Of a stretch of 64,000 nucleotides of DNA, positions 1 to 11,981 are shown piece by piece. How positions within the stretch are numbered: the first letter of the stretch is position 1; every line of letters starts with the position of its first letter. The DNA lies in NCBI GenBank assembly GCA_037367355.1, contig CM074695.1, positions 434,001 to 498,000 of the forward strand, read 5' to 3'. A program made the position numbers and the translations under genes. The DNA is from Neoscytalidium dimidiatum. Taxonomy: Eukaryota > Ascomycota > Dothideomycetes > Botryosphaeriales > Botryosphaeriaceae. The notes beneath the pieces were generated by a model. It made no database searches. It was not told the origin of the DNA and worked only from the letters and a program-made list of their open reading frames with translations.

Positions 1-1272
1 TGGAGCAGCAGCTCCAGATCGGCCGATTTGGAGGCTTTGGCGAGCGCGTCCAAACAGGTCGCCGTCGCCTCCGCTTGGGCCTGGCAAACGGCGGGCGTGG
101 CCTGGGGCGACTGGGACGCTCACGGCCAGCAGGCGTCATTTTTGTGGAACCGGCGCGGTTTCAGCTGTGGAGAGCGTAGAAGGGCGGGCGTGAGTGGCCT
201 GTCTGTAGAGGCGGCGGCAGCGGCAGCAAAGAGCGCGCCGCCATGGCAGCTGGAGCTGGAGCTGGAGCTTGGTGCTTTGGCGGCGTGCGGGCATGGGTGT
301 GCAACGAGCATGGGCGTGGCAGCGGCAGCGGCAGCGGCAGCGGCAGGGTTGCTGGCAGGGCTCCGTCCGCGACAAGGTGCACAGGTGCAGAGAGATGCAG
401 TTCTGCAGTGCGCGCGCAGGCAGAGAACCCGCGTGCCTGCGCAGATCGCGTTTTTGCCTCAGCTGAGCCGATTCGACTGTCTCGAGCGCCTGCATCCGAG
501 CCGGGAGGGCCCAGCTTCAGCGCCGGTGCAGCTTCTAACGCGTTCCATTCTCGCAGCCCTCACCACGCTGCAACGTGCTCCAGCGTCCAGCAGCGCCATC
601 GCAGCCTGCACGGACTTGCCGCCCCGGGCGCGACGCTTACGGCTTCCAGCAAGGCGCGCTCGTGAAGGCGGCTGACATTCTTTGCTGCGACCGTGTTTCC
701 GATACCACTTATCCATCCCACATGGTACCACCGGCCCTCGAGCTGCCCGCGTCCATGCCCATGCCCATGCCCATGCCCCCAGCCTGGCGCGCGACATAAG
801 CGATATATACATCCCATCCGCGCCGCCCTCCCGCCCGCTCCGTTTGCCTGCTTGCTTGCCAGCTGCCCGCCCTCCCCACGCCCACGCACCTACACGCGCT
901 CGCATACATCACCGCGCCCTCCCGCCCTCCCTCAGGCCTCTGCAGGGCGCAGCCACACCGAGCTCCTCTTCGCTCCAGCACGCACCGCTCCGGCCGCGCC
1001 GCCCCCGAGCGCCCGATCCACCCCAATCTCCCAGCTAGCCGTGAACAGCGAAGCGAACGCGAGCAGCGGCCCCCCGAGAGCGCAACCTCTCAGCCTCAGC
1101 CTCACCAATCTCCCCGAAACGGACCGTCCGCTGACCCTGTCGCCCGCTCGCCCCAGCGAGTCCCACCCGCACCGCAAGCCCGTGATACTAAGAGACGCGC
1201 GCGACCGCCTCAATCTCCGCTGCGCTGTCCCATCCCTGCCGCCATCTTTTGTCTGCTCACCGTTGATCTACA
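1..1272. other. GC-rich region upstream of the first gene
   Basis: No convincing gene was seen. Open frames exist in several phases but consist of Ala/Arg/Pro-rich low-complexity translations produced by short tandem repeats (GAGCTG near 250-270, GGCAGC near 317-346, CCCATG near 753-778). A TATA-like GATATATAC lies near 803, and the last 400 bases are C/T-rich, as expected for a fungal promoter and 5' leader serving the gene that starts at 1273. Confidence 0.5.
317..346. repeat. GGCAGC hexamer tandem repeat
   Basis: About five copies of a GGCAGC unit are visible. It is a simple-sequence repeat in non-coding DNA that creates spurious poly-Ala, poly-Gly/Ser or poly-Gln/Arg open frames. Confidence 0.8.
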
Positions 1273-2397
1273 ATGTCCGCCATGGTGGACTCCTACGCTC
1301 CGCCGTACGGGCGCCTGCCGCAGAGGAAGCCTGTCCCTCAGACCGGTCTGCAACCCTTGACTCAGATCGTTCCCGATGAGCAGCGCAGTGCGCACACCCG
1401 CACTCGCACCTCTTCAAGCTCCGTTTTCCCGCAGATGCCGCAGCAGCCAGCATCCAACTTCACCTACAACCCTCCTCAGTACCAGCCCGCCATGACCCAG
1501 TACAACCCCGGCCAGACCCGCCGGACCCTCTCCAATGCCACCACCTCCACCTCGTCGACCAGCACCAGCGCCGGCGCTGGCAACGCCCGCCGCAATTCCG
1601 ACCTGCGCCGCTCCTCCTCCGGCCGCTCCACCGCCAGCCAATCGTCCTCCAGCTACGTTGCTCTGATGCGGAGACAAAAGGCGACCGTCTGGTGCGACCG
1701 CGCCCAGTACGAAGACCCGCGGCTGCTCGCCCAGCAGCGCGCTGCGAAAATGCGTGCCGCAATGGAAGTTGTTGGTGGCAACCAGACCAGCAGGACGTCC
1801 ACGTCGTCTTCTGGCGTTGCTGCCGGCGTTCGTTCCAAGATCAGACATCACGGTGCACCCAAGGCCTCCCTGTACACTCCTGCGAACCTTACCGGCAGTG
1901 GCGTCCCCATGCGTTTGAGCGCGAGCGAAGTCGACGAGGGCGACAGCGACAACGACAGCAATGGCATGAACAGCAAGTTTCACAACCGTAGCGGTAGCGG
2001 ACGGAGTTCGCTCGGTTCGGGACGCAGGGTGTACTCGTATGCCGGTCCTTCCGGCCAACGGAATAGCACAAGCAGCACGCCATCCAGCGGTCATGGCAAC
2101 AGCCCAACAGACACGATGGCAGGCGAAACTCCCGTCCAGGGCGACTTTGCCAGGCGGAAGAGTGACTACTTTGCCCAGCGCCAGGACACCGGCCTTTCTG
2201 GCGGCAGCGGCAGCTCTGGAGAGCGCGAGAACAGTTTTGGTGGTTTGGGGCAGATGCCGCAACAGGAGCCGCAGGCGGCAGCAAGCCACAAGACGTCGGA
2301 CGACTTGAGGAGAAGAGGAAGCGTCGACGACAGGACGATGACGATGAGCGGAGCAGTGAGGCTGTTCGTTGCCAATCCGGACAACGACAGTGACTGA
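1273..2397 (+). CDS. Ser-rich low-complexity conserved fungal hypothetical protein
   Basis: A single-exon frame of 374 residues. The ATG at 1273 has a purine at -3 and follows a pyrimidine-rich leader. Most of the protein is predicted disordered: Ser/Thr/Gly/Gln-rich tracts at about residues 40-130 and 215-350, with many RRxS-type sites that could be phosphorylated. One denser, charged segment at about residues 125-165 (YVALMRRQKATVWCDRAQYE followed by an Arg/Ala-rich helix) is the only part that looks like a conserved motif, and I believe similar segments occur in other Pezizomycotina proteins of unknown function. There is no signal peptide, membrane segment or enzyme motif. No function is assigned; the call as a real gene rests on length, codon regularity and the conserved-looking core. 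Confidence 0.75.
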   Translation: MSAMVDSYAPPYGRLPQRKPVPQTGLQPLTQIVPDEQRSAHTRTRTSSSSVFPQMPQQPASNFTYNPPQYQPAMTQYNPGQTRRTLSNATTSTSSTSTSAGAGNARRNSDLRRSSSGRSTASQSSSSYVALMRRQKATVWCDRAQYEDPRLLAQQRAAKMRAAMEVVGGNQTSRTSTSSSGVAAGVRSKIRHHGAPKASLYTPANLTGSGVPMRLSASEVDEGDSDNDSNGMNSKFHNRSGSGRSSLGSGRRVYSYAGPSGQRNSTSSTPSSGHGNSPTDTMAGETPVQGDFARRKSDYFAQRQDTGLSGGSGSSGERENSFGGLGQMPQQEPQAAASHKTSDDLRRRGSVDDRTMTMSGAVRLFVANPDNDSD

Positions 2398-5300
2398 GCG
2401 GTCACAACAAAAGTATTATACCCATTACACCACACACGGGGCCAAGAATTATAGAGCTGAGATGAGAGCAACGAGGGCCTTCTCTTGTTTTTCTATACCA
2501 CTTGCGCGGCTCTTTTGAGTTGAGCTGCTGTCAAAAACTTTTGCGCGTTTTTTCTTTTCTTTTTTTCACAATTTATATCCGTCGCTCTCGGCAGCATGTT
2601 TTCCTTTGCATCGGCGTTCTACCATGGTCATCATTGGGCTCTTTGTCATTGCTGTTTCTGGGTACAAGCATGGAGTTCTCATTTCACTTGGGATTTTCGG
2701 CGGCTACATTGTTTTATCTGTCCACCCCTGTCTACTCGTAATTTCCTAGTTTTCTCTCGGTCATTTTCCCGCCGTCTCCCATCTGGTTCCAGCGAAGCGT
2801 TCACTGTATGTTCTCTGCGTGTCTCATTTCATTGTGTTTCGGAACTGGGTAAAAGAAGGGCCTTGGGACAGGTACATCACTCCTGACTGGAACAGGGGAG
2901 AGTCCCGTGTGTGGTGGTGCTGTACGCTATGTTTCTTTCGTTGTTTGGATTTGCTACGCCGTCACACATCAGCGTACCTTTTTGAGTGTTGTACATGAGG
3001 AGATATACCGACACGTCGTTAGAGTAATCTCGAGCAATCGTTACCGCGTTGCAAAATGCTTCAGTCAGCCACTTGCAAGGAAGTGCAGGGGAATATGATG
3101 TAATGCACGTCTCATCTACAAAATCAAGAGTGTTTCCTCTATTTCTTTCGTTGTCTGTTTCAATTACCCGCCGGGAGATCGCGGGTGTTCCTCGCATCGG
3201 TACATCCGGCACTTTGAGATTGGTACCTTGCTGCAAAACGCGGGATGCTGGGGTTGCACGGCATAGCCAACCAGGCGCAACCAAGGATACTACAGCCTTG
3301 TTGAACCAGCATTACCTCGTTCGAACAAGAATCTCAGATCTCCCGGCCGCCACTTTCGTCAAGCGTGGGATTTTTTAGCAAGCTACTGCTATACTACTGC
3401 TGCTATCGTACGTTACGGCCGACCCGCAAAATGCCAAAAAGCGCCGCCGCCGGGCTGGCAGCACCGTTTCACATCGGCGCGCGGCAGATGCGCCGTATCG
3501 GCCATCCTTCTCCCCCTCCGTACCCGCTTCCGAGCGGCCGGGAATGATCATCTGGCACGACTTTTTGGCAGGTCGTACGAGTTTCGCGCGCTGTTCTCTT
3601 CCGCTCTCTTTCTCTCTCTTGCTGACCCATCGCTCCCGCCGTTACTTTCGGAAAATCCAAGAGAGAGAGAGAGGATCGACCCCCTGCTCAGCCACGCCGC
3701 ACAAGCTTGCAAATTGCACGTTCGCTGCGCACGCGCGGACCGGACGTGGTGTGCATTGGTCAACTGTTCAACACGGCGAATGAAGCAGCATGCGCCGAAG
3801 TGGCGGGGCACGGAAAGAGTTGCTGGAGAGAGAGAGAGGGGAAAAAAAAAGGGCTGCAGGGCGAAACCCAAAAAAAAAAGTTGTCGTTCCCCACCTTTCT
3901 TCGTCTATGCAAGGCCAGGTGGTACGCATGGTCGCGGGGAGGCCGGCCGCGGTTTTGGGAATCGGAGTTGCCGCCTGCCTGACTGACAGACTGACTTGCC
4001 CCTCTTGCATGATGTTTCTGCATTCGTTCGTGCGCACACTTCATTGGCTGTTTTCCCTTTATTTTTTTTTTGTTGTGCACATCGTTGTTGCGCCTCGACG
4101 CATTTGTCTTCCTTGTCTAATTGCTTTGCTGCTCACTTACTCCTTGCGGCGAACGACCAGGACTACCTTTTTGCGAGGCGAAGACGCTTCTCGTTGCGAT
4201 CCTTGCATGAGAAGAGGGGTTCTCCAGCAGGGATTTCTCGCTCAGTCGGTCTCTCCTCGCTTGCAAGGCTGTTCGGTTCGCGCTCGGTAGCGCCAGCGGC
4301 AAGGGGGAGAGGCGAAGTGGTGATGATTCGCAGGGCGACGCCGCTGCGGCTCTCGGAACAGAGATGGGGACAGCGTGCGAGTGAGGGGCGGAAGTTCGGT
4401 GCGGGCCTCGGGGGGAGCATGGATTGGATGGGATTTGAAGGATGGTGGTCATTGCGGCGGCGAATAGTAGTGGACGTTCAGCCCATGCACACCATCCCAT
4501 CATCACCATTAACCACAAGAGAAAAGTCTTGCGAACGGCTCGTATCAGTCATGTCCTTTTCTCTTTCATGTCGCCTGAGCGCTCCTTCTCTCTATCTCAA
4601 ACTCGTTCGAGGGGGCGCCGCTCAATGACGATCAGTCGCTCATTTTGATTTCCCGTTATCGCGGGGACGAGGGGTTGCTATTAATTGTGCATGCCACCAA
4701 GGCACCCGCCGACCCCGCCATTGGGCAGTCTGCCGTGCCTGTCCTCTCATGGAGGGGGAGGGGGAGGCGTCGGCGTGATGAAAAGGGCAATTTGCGCGAA
4801 GGGCAAGGGCATGGAGCACGGGGCCACCAATTGCACACGGCCCCTCCCCTCGTTCACCCTTCTTTCTCCTCAGTCGTCGTCAGTCGTCGTCGCCGCCGTC
4901 GTCCTCTTCGTCGGCGGCCTGCCTCAAGGCAAAAAATAGAAATGGGGATCGGCGGCGAGGGTTTGGGACCACGGGTGGCCGAGCGAGAGCACACGCTTGG
5001 GTTGCTGGCACGGGCGGATGACGTCTTCTCCTTTCGTACTCTCGCCAATCGAACAGAAACGCCGGGCGCCGCCTTCTCTTCGTTTTCTCCCCCGTCGCCC
5101 GAGTGAGGCGCGGACAAGCTTGGCGGCACGGCACGACAAATGGTGAGGGTTTGGCCAACAAAAAAAACGTGGTTTTCGTGATCTTAGCACCGGCTTGGCT
5201 CTCTCGCTAGCCTAGCGGAGCGCGCGCGCGCTCTGATCCTTTAGGGCTGGCAAGCACGGCAATTGTGAAAGACCCTTCTTTTGCTGCCCAGCCGGCGATC

Positions 5301-5571
5301 CTGCTGCTGTTGAGGACTGGCGCGGGGAGCATGGGCGGTCGTATTTGCGATAGCTGATTCCGCGAGGTTGGATACGATGCGGGCGCGAGGGTAGAATGGG
5401 AGGAGACGGTTGGCCGAGCGCCACTCTTCCTCCCTACGGCAACGGGCAGGGCGCTAGGCAAGGACTGCGCAGTACTAGCACGCTGGCAGGTGGCAGGTGG
5501 CAGGTGGCGCAGATGTAGTTTGCCGGCGAAGTGCCTGGCACGGACCTTTGTGATAGAAGGCGCAATGCGCT

Positions 5572-5597
5572 ATCATCATCATCATCATCTTCATCAT
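5572..5597. repeat. ATC trinucleotide microsatellite
   Basis: A run of ATC units, slightly interrupted at its right end by TTC and ATA. It is non-coding on both strands as far as can be judged. Confidence 0.8.
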
Positions 5598-6107
5598 AAT
5601 CAGAGGCGCCCTTTTTGAAGCGTCGTCCGTGCTCGCACGGCGCTGACTTCGGGGCTTCGGGCTTGCCGTGGCTTCCGCCCTGCAAGTTCTAGTGCTGCGG
5701 CGCCGTGCCGAACGTGTCTGTCGGTCGCGTAGGGCAAACATGGGTGTTGCGCCCACCGCCCACCGCCCACCGCCCGCAGCCCGCAGCCCGTCCGCCCGTG
5801 CAGCTGCATTAGCGCATGTACTGTATGGTTGTCTCTCTCGTGTCGTGGCTCGTGGCTAGTTGGACACAGCGTGACGGCGTGATAATGAGCTTATCGTCCA
5901 CCTTTCCTAGCTGCCAGCGTGGAGTTGCATCGACATGCCCAAGGGCACGGAAAGCATCGCAGCAGGTGGCAGCTGCTCTCAGCCTCCCCGACGTTGTTCC
6001 GCAGCATCAGCATGGCCGAGAGCGCAGTCAGCGAACGAGCTCCGCTGGCGACGAGCGAAAGCGGCCGAATGCGGCAATCCTTGCTTTACTTCGGGGCGCC
6101 GACGCTG

Positions 6108-6130
6108 ATTGGCTGGGGCTCTGAGCCAAT
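6108..6130 (+). promoter_or_regulatory. Paired CCAAT boxes upstream of the cyclase gene
   Basis: An inverted CCAAT (ATTGG, 6108-6112) and a direct CCAAT (6126-6130) lie 14 bases apart, about 260-280 bases before the cyclase ATG. This is a typical place for HAP-complex binding in filamentous fungi. Binding is inferred from the motif only. No clear SREBP or Upc2-type sterol element was seen nearby. Confidence 0.4.
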
Positions 6131-6386
6131 GGTGGTGGGGACCCCTGCCAAGACCGCGGCTCTTCGATTGTGTTTCTGGCCCTTGTCGTCGTTCGATTCT
6201 GGGGAAAAGTAAAGGCGGAGTCGTTGAGGGGACGCGCAAACCTGCTCGCCGCACACGCCAGAGGAGACGCAACACTCTGACGAGTCGATACCTCTCCCGA
6301 CCTCCCCGCGAGGCACTGCGAACCCCTCTCTCCGTCCATTCTATCCCCGAGATCCCTGGGCCCGCGGCGAGAGGCGCGATCGGAAC

Positions 6387-8800
6387 ATGGCCAGGACCAC
6401 GCAGATCAGGCAACGCCTCGCCGACGAGAAGCAGAACGGCAGCCCCAATGGCCACGCAAACGGCGTCGCGACCCCGCCAGTCGATCCCAGCGAAAAGACT
6501 GACTACACGCGGTGGAGACTGCTGGACGAGAACGGCCGCCAGACCTGGCACTACCTCGAGTCGGACGACGAGGTCGCGAAGTGGCCGCAGACCGTCGCCG
6601 ACAAGTACTTCCTAGGCCTGGACACCGTACGTTTATTCCCGGAACCCCCCCTTCAAAATGGGATGATCAGAGCGAGACATGCATGCGGATGGACGTTGTG
6701 GATTGCCTGCGCTAACGCCGTTGTTGTTCACAGGGCCTCCCCGAGCTCCCGCCCGCGAAGACGCCCGTCCAGGCCGTCAACAATGGCCTGTCTTTCTTCT
6801 CCCAGCTCCAGCTACCCTCCGGCCAGTGGGCCTGCGAGTACGGCGGCCCGATGTTCCTCCTGCCCGGTCTGGTAATCACCTGGTATGTCACCAAGACGCC
6901 GATCCCTCAGGCCTACAAGACCGAGATCAAGAATTATCTTTTTTCGCGGCAACACCCCGAGGAAGGGGGTTGGGGGCTTCATATCGAGGGCGAGAGCTCT
7001 GTATTCGGGACCGCGTGTAACTACGTTGTGTTGAGGCTGCTGGGTGCCGATGCTGAGGACCCCCGGGTGGTGAAGGCGAGGGCGTGCTTGCATAAGATGG
7101 GCGGTGCTGTGAACGGTCCTCACTGGTCGAAGTTCTGGCTGAGTGTTCTGGGTGTGACATCCTGGGACATCGTCAACCCCGTTCCTCCTGAGTTGTGGCT
7201 GCTGCCTGATTGGGTTCCTATTGCGCCCTGGCGATGGTGGATTCACATGCGCATGGTGTACTTGCCCATGGGGTACATCTGGTCGAAGAAGTGGTCGTAC
7301 GCGCCCGATAAGCTTGTGCTCTCACTGCGCCAGGAGCTCTTCACCCAGCCTTGGGAAAGCATCAACTGGGCCTCGCACCGGAACAGCATCTCGGCCAAGG
7401 ACAACTACCACCCGAAGAGCTGGGTCCTCAACACCATCAATTGGGCCCTGGTCAACGTCTGGAACCCATATCTGCGGACAAATTCCCTGGCTCAGCGTGC
7501 TGAAGAGTGGGTATGGAGGCTGGTGGAGTACGAGGACCACAACACGAACTACAACGACTTGGCTCCTGTCAATGCCCCGATGAACCTGCTCGTCTGTTAC
7601 ATTAAGGAAGGACCGGACAGCTACTCAGTACGCAAACACCGCGAGAACCTCCTCATCTACTTCTGGGTCAAGAACGAAGGGATGCTGGCAAACGGCACCG
7701 ACGGCGTCCAGATCTGGGACACCTCCTTCCTCATCCAGGCCGCCTATGAAGCCGGCGTCTGCGAGGACCCCCGCTGGAAGCCCGTCCTTCTCAAGGCCCT
7801 CGATTTCCTCGAGAAGCAACAGATCCGCGAGGATATCCCGGAAGCCGATAAGTGCTACCGCCACAAGCGCAAGGGCGCATGGGCCTTCAGCACGAAGGCC
7901 CAAGGGTACCCGGTGTCGGACTGCACGGCCGAGGGCATGAAGGCGGTCATGCAGCTGCAGAGCGTGCCAGGCTACCCGCAGCTGGTGTCGGACGAGCGCC
8001 TGCGCGACTCGGTCGACCTGCTGCTGACGATGCAGAACCCGTCCGGAGGCTGCTCGTCCTACGAGCCCACGCGCGGCTCCGAGTACCTGGAGTACCTCAA
8101 CGCGGCCGAGGTCTTCGACCGCATCATGGTCGAGTACGACTACCCGGAGTGCACGACCGCCGTCGTCACCGCGCTGTGCGCCGCGCGCGCCCGCTTCCCG
8201 GACTACCGCCGGGGCGAGATCGACGCGTTCGTCCAGCGCGCGCTCGCGTACATCCGCCGCGCGCAGCGCGACGACGGCAGCTGGTACGGCAGCTGGGGCA
8301 TCTGCTTCACGTACGCGGGCATGTTCGCGCTCGAGAGCCTCAAGTGCGTCGGCGAGACGTGGGCGACGTCGGAGCGCGTGCGCCGCGCGTGCAGCTTCTT
8401 CACGGGCCGCCAGATGCCCGACGGCGGGTGGGGCGAGAGCTACCGGAGCTCGGAGCAGATGGTGTGGGTGAACCACGAGCGCAGCCAGGTGGTGCAGACG
8501 GCGTGGGTGGCCATCGCGCTGATGGAGGCCGATTTCCCGGACAAGGAGGTCATCGCCCGCGCGGTGAGGCTGATCATGCAGCGGCAGCGGGCGAACGGCG
8601 AGTGGCTGCATGAGGCGATCGAGGGGGTGTTCAATAATAGCTGGTGAGTGGTGCTGTTGGCTTTTCTCCCTAACGTTTTATTCATTGCTGATCGCTAACC
8701 CGGTTGCAGCATGATCTCTTACCCTAACTACAAGTTCACCTTTACGATGAAGGCGTTGGGTATGTATGCGAAGAAATACGGCGATGAGGTTTTGCTCTAG
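6387..8800 (+). CDS. ERG7: Oxidosqualene cyclase, lanosterol-synthase type
   Basis: Cyclises (3S)-2,3-oxidosqualene to a tetracyclic sterol on the ER or lipid-droplet membrane. Three exons, 6387-6626, 6734-8643 and 8710-8800, splice in frame to 746 residues, within the normal range for fungal Erg7. The N-terminal half carries the family block [15 protein letters not shown]; the catalytic acid motif VSDCTAEG has its Asp at residue 476; [15 protein letters not shown] and several QW-type repeats (DGGWGES) follow. Near the C terminus residues 714-720 read NNSCMIS. Lanosterol synthases have a NKSCAIS-like segment here, whereas protostadienol synthases have an APPGGMR-like one, so a lanosterol-type product is favoured. 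Two P450 genes lie downstream, so this could be the housekeeping ERG7 or a cluster paralogue; one gene cannot decide. The gene symbol is given on that basis. Confidence 0.93.
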
Positions 8801-10127
8801 ACGGGATGGAAGACGGGTAGAAAGGGTTGCATTTGCGGAGATTACCGCAGGAGAGAACAGTTGCATTGGGGATACTTCCGACGGCGAGTAGATCTTGTCA
8901 CAGGAAAAGAAAGAGGCGGGTATAGATGCGTTCACGACGACTGACCCTGGGGTTCACGAGAGATGAGGTTTTTCTTGTTCGGGTGCTCGAGACGAAGACA
9001 TTATAATGATGGGTTTTGAAGGCTCAATGAAATCCGGACTAATCACCTAATTCTTCTTAGTAATCAAGTATTTCCTGAATATTATGAGATGCCCTTTGAT
9101 ATTTTGACACTAAATGAGTTCCGTGCAGCAAATCTGTAACAGAGAGGTATTTTTCGCCTCTAAAAGGATAACTTATTCATATTACAATGGGAATCGCCAG
9201 TTTATATCTCCATGGTATCTAGGATTGCATTACTGCCAAGTGGTCTCCTTTCTACTGTTCACTTATTCCTTAGCTTCTCACATGTGATTTATGCAGTGCG
9301 TAATATTGGGCGGGGAAACGTAGCAATGGTACGGCGAGCAGCAAGAGAAATCAGGTTTTGGCGCGGGGTAGCAATAGTAATTACGCTCTTCTTGACGGGT
9401 CCCTCAACAGGCAAAGGTAGCGACGCAGATGGACAAAGTTGTTTATATTTTGCAATCCAGAATCGGACAGCTGCTTTGATCCATCGAGGAAATCTAAATT
9501 GCTGCGGGTCAAGTAATCACGTGTTCTGCCATCAGCTATGAAGAGGTCGTCCTTCCTTCGCCGATCTTTTCCTACTACACATATATAAACACTGGCTTCG
9601 GGTTTTGTCCGGTGCCGGAAAATTCCTACATCACAGGACAGCAGCTCCCAAGTCCGTTCCAATGATCGAGAATGTCTCAAAGCCTTGTTTTATCCAGGTC
9701 GTGTAGGTTACACATATCGATGCTAAAATATCCGCTTGTACAATGCTTGAGCCGCCTGCATTGGCGAACTACGGCTTACTTGTCGCCGACAGCCGTCTGC
9801 GGTGTTATCGACAAATTTCCTCGGCCGAAATAGTGTTACCCGAAGCCGATAATCTTTTGCTACTTGCAAGTTCGGCAGTGAGACAGCCGTAGTCTGAACG
9901 TCATAACTCCAGCCGATCTCTCCCCGGGAGTCCTGAAATCAGCTATTAACCACGGGTTCGGATTGTGACTGGATTCCGTCTACATAACTGCGGCTCTGAA
10001 GCGTTCGCTCTACCCGATAGGCCAGTGTGCAGTGGCGGATATAAAAATAAATCAGTAACCTCAATTAACTTCAAGCTTTCTAAGCCCCGCTGCCTCCTGC
10101 TGAAACTTGTGTTTTCTGTTGCAAAAA
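8801..10127. other. Intergenic region, cyclase terminator and P450 promoter
   Basis: Contains the 3' end of the cyclase transcript, an AT-richer central part, and the promoter of the next P450. A frame at 9212-9541 looks random and is not called. The palindrome TCGGCCGA near 9821 and an AGCCGATA word at 9844-9851 lie in the promoter part; the latter recurs in another promoter of the block (18440-18447, opposite strand). Confidence 0.5.
10040..10052 (+). promoter_or_regulatory. TATA-like element of the first P450 gene
   Basis: TATAAAAATAAAT lies about 80 bases before the P450 start codon, a plausible position for a TATA box with a short 5' leader. Confidence 0.45.
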
Positions 10128-11161
10128 ATGGCCACCGAGAAAGTTTTGGCATCTTCATTGCTGTTACACCATTACTCTGAGATTCTCGGGACTATTGTGC
10201 TCCTCTTATTGCCCTATGGATTGTACCGAATATGGAATTCTCAACGCCCCTATCCCAATATACCATTAGTTTGTGCGGAAGGCGGCTTTGCTGAGAGCAA
10301 GAAGAGGTACATTGCAAACAGTATTGATGTTGTTAAACGTGCGACAGAGCAAGTTAGTACCTTATCGTCTGTGTGTTTTTACATTATGCTGAAAATTCTC
10401 CAGAGCAAAGGTGTCTGTCAGATCATCACCGATAACGGCCCAAGGATCCTGATTCCGCATGCCTACTTGGAAGAGATTAAAGATGGAAAGCAACTCTCGT
10501 TTACTGAGTGGATCAGAGAGGTACGTCACCTCTCACGGCTAATTGGACACAAGAGACTATAAGCTCAAGTACTGGGCAGGATTTGCTGGCAGACTACAAA
10601 GGCTTTGAAGCACTGCATTTCGGCCTCCAGGACGGAGTCTTCTCGGAAGTCGTGAGGGTCAAACTAACGCAGTCCCTAAGTAAGCACTCTAACTAATGTT
10701 TGACACCTTTCATACTAATGCCCGCATCAGCGAGGCTCACCTCCATCTTATCCGACGAAACAGCCGCATGTCTCCATGATCTCCTGCCAAATACACAGGG
10801 TACGACCACAACAGCACAGCTTTCATCCCATCAGTTCTGAAACTGATGCCTGTGCACAAACAGAATGGACCACAACCGACGACCCCTTCTACGCGATAGC
10901 CCTCCAGCTCGTCTCCCGCCTCACAAGCCGTGCCTTCCTGGGCGAGCGCCTCTGCCGTGATAAGGACTGGCTACGCATCTCGATCGAATTCACCAAGGAC
11001 ATCTTCCTCGCGATCCCCGCCCTGCGCAAGTACCCGCCCTTCCTGCGACCCTTCGTGCGCCCGTTCCTGCCCGAGGTCAGGCGCGTGATGGCGCACCAAG
11101 CCGCAGCCTCCAAGATAATCGAGCCCGAACTCCAGCGACGCCGCAAGGAGCGCGACCAGCT

Positions 11162-11195
<34 letters not shown>

Positions 11196-11981
11196 AAAGC
11201 GGCCGAGAAGCCGCTCGACTCGCTGACCTGGATCGACGAGGTGTCGGCGGCCAGGCGCACGAGCGGCTTCGACGTGGTGATGGGCCAGCTGTCGATGACG
11301 GTCGCGGCCGTGCACACGACGAGCATGGCGCTCACCAACACCATGTACGACCTGGTCGCGCACCCGGACCTGGTCGCCGAGCTGCGGCGGGAGATCGTCG
11401 CCGTCATGGGCGGATCCGAGCCGGGCGGAGCTGCGTCGAATCCGGCCGGCGCGGCCTGGCAGAAGACGACGCTGGCGCGCCTGCGCCTGCTGGACAGCGC
11501 CATGAAGGAGACGCAGCGCCTCAACCCGACCGGCGTCTTCAACATGCGCCGCCGGACGTCGGCGCCCGTCACGCTGAGCGACGGGACGAGGATCCCGGCC
11601 GGCGCGATGATCACGGTGCCGACGCTGCCGATGCGCGAGGCGGGCGGCGGGCTGTATCCGGACCCGGAGGTGTACGATGGGCGCAGGTTTTTGAGGTTGA
11701 GGGAGCTGCCCGGGAACGAGAATCGCTGGCAGTTCGCCACGACGAGCCGGGAGATGTACGCCTTCGGGCACGGGAAGCACGCGTGTCCGGGCAGGTTTTT
11801 TGCGGGAAACGAGGTCAAGATCGCGTTGGTGCATCTGCTGATGAAGTATGACTGGAAGTTCGTCGGAGAGAAGCAGGGCGTGGAAGGCAGGCCGAAGACG
11901 ATTGTTGCGGTGGAGAGTTACCGGCCGGATCCAACAGTGAGATTGATGTGTCGGGCTCGTACGCCGGAGATTGCATTGTAG
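10128..11981 (+). CDS. Cytochrome P450, ent-kaurene-oxidase-like fungal class
   Basis: A microsomal haem monooxygenase; substrate unknown. Five exons (10128-10352, 10404-10520, 10580-10679, 10731-10799, 10864-11981) give 542 residues. The N terminus has a hydrophobic anchor at about residues 18-35 followed by a Pro-containing hinge. The I helix reads AAVHTTS, the form usual in fungal P450s of the ent-kaurene-oxidase/gibberellin-type group. The K-helix motif is KETQR, and the haem loop FGHGKHACPG places the Cys ligand at residue 478. A run of eleven Gly, encoded by a GGC repeat at 11162-11191, sits in the loop after the G-helix region and is unusual. Neighbours are the cyclase upstream and a second P450 downstream, which suggests oxidation of a terpenoid, but that is inference. 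All introns are short and canonical. Confidence 0.9.

Larger units (their letters stand above)
2398..6386. other. Long gene-free interval with pyrimidine tracts and simple repeats
   Basis: Almost 4 kb without a convincing gene. Several frames of 60-210 codons exist, but they have skewed composition and no recognisable motif. Visible features are GA and A-rich tracts (3660-3675, 3830-3885), a T run near 4061, an ATC repeat at 5572-5597, a GGCAGGT repeat near 5485-5510 and a CCGCCCA repeat near 5750-5775. The last few hundred bases are the promoter of the cyclase gene. No tRNA-like B box was seen. Confidence 0.55.

Noticed and set aside
28..675. Open frame of 215 codons on the plus strand near the left edge
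   Set aside because: Ala/Arg-rich translation caused by GC-rich hexamer repeats; overlapping frames on both strands look equally random.
1414..2289. Minus-strand frame of 291 codons opposite the Ser-rich gene
   Set aside because: Mirror frame of the GC-rich plus-strand gene; no motif and Ala/Gly/Arg-biased composition.
3996..4628. Plus-strand frame of 210 codons in the 4-kb gap
   Set aside because: No family signal and Ser/Arg/Leu-biased composition; overlapping frames are similar.
7625..8611. Minus-strand frame of 328 codons inside the cyclase gene
   Set aside because: Antisense shadow of a GC-rich exon with His/Arg/Ala-rich composition.
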